31,922 bases of DNA from positions 1 to 31,922 of the forward strand of contig UQRU01000013.1 of NCBI GenBank assembly GCA_900543475.1. Direction: 5' to 3'. The position numbers and the translations under genes were made by a program. How positions within the stretch are numbered: position 1 is the stretch's first letter; the number at the start of each line of letters is the position of its first letter. The stretch comes from an uncultured Eubacteriales bacterium. Lineage in GTDB: Bacteria > Bacillota > Clostridia > Christensenellales > CAG-138. This document shows positions 31,824 to 31,922 of this stretch, piece by piece. The notes beneath the pieces are model-generated. The model saw only the letters and a program-made list of their open reading frames with translations. It was not told the DNA's origin and did not search any database.

Positions 31824-31922
31824 ATGAAAAAGCTGTTTAATAAATCGGTACCATCAGTTGACAAGGACACACAAGGTTTTAGGAGCCAAACAGCACGGCA
31901 TAACTGCGTCGTCCTCATTTGA
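31824..31922 (+). CDS. Short ORF at window end, uncertain
   Basis: A 32-codon frame begins MKKLFNKSVPSVDKD, with GGGGA eight bases ahead, and its TGA is the last codon of the window. It lies 12 bases after the two-helix gene. I do not recognise it. The same bases contain a minus-strand frame (stop at 31854-31856, open to the window edge) reading NEDDAVMPCCLAPK, which could be the C-terminus of a gene entering from the right. Neither can be decided from 100 bases. Confidence 0.25.
   Translation: MKKLFNKSVPSVDKDTQGFRSQTARHNCVVLI

Noticed and set aside
31631..31840. A 69-codon frame overlapping the two-helix gene
   Set aside because: It begins with a GTG/TTG-like start inside the end of gerC, is highly basic, and has no family likeness. 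The 31650-31811 frame has ideal membrane protein character and a ribosome site.

Overview
The window looks like a contig from an endospore-forming, GC-rich member of the Clostridia. It carries spoIIID, yqfC, yqfD, yunB and a complete gerA-type germination receptor operon. It also holds the conserved Firmicutes block ireB-ruvX-DUF1292 and yqfC-yqfD-phoH-pgpH-ybeY-cdd-era-recO, followed by pyruvate phosphate dikinase. No rRNA, tRNA, CRISPR array, transposase or prophage module was recognised. The first ~120 bases are homopolymeric G/C and look like a sequencing or assembly artefact.

Layout. Positions 221-1504 hold an XRE/S24 repressor and a divergent small membrane protein gene. Three copies of a TATC-N7-GATA operator lie between them, and a possible structured RNA follows. 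Positions 1538-2266 hold a methyltransferase on the minus strand. Positions 2674-8923 hold a PQQ-like beta-propeller protein, an HflX GTPase with an N-terminal JAMM/RadC-like domain, a thymidylate-kinase-like protein, a small membrane protein, a GNAT acetyltransferase, IreB, RuvX and a DUF1292 protein. Positions 8928-15373 are one long cluster, opened by a SigE-like promoter, from yqfC to era, in which several genes overlap by ATGA. RecO (16017-16748) is separated from era by a mobile-looking repeat and a small YqzL-like gene on the opposite strand. Positions 16969-20806 hold ppdK, spoIIID and a MarR-like regulator. Positions 21071-22670 hold yunB and a secreted peptidoglycan-binding protein on the minus strand. 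Positions 22857-27566 hold a class A penicillin-binding protein, a family-4-like uracil-DNA glycosylase and a secreted SH3/peptidoglycan-binding protein. Positions 27705-31811 hold gerA, gerB, gerC and a 53-residue two-helix membrane protein that may be the receptor's D subunit.

The most unusual structure is a family of roughly 200-bp terminal-inverted-repeat elements with three copies, at 15399, 19634 and 20834. Two of the copies sit inside Rho-independent terminators, and the whole terminator hairpin is duplicated perfectly on each side (20 bp in one case, 23 bp in the other). The two hairpins have unrelated sequences. This suggests a small mobile element that targets terminator stem-loops and carries its own bidirectional terminator.

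A second point for any user of this sequence is a change in codon habit between recO and ppdK. To the left AUA is rare and CGG is favoured for arginine; to the right AUA is the main isoleucine codon. Gene order across the junction is plausible for one Clostridial genome, but an assembly chimera of two related spore-formers cannot be excluded.
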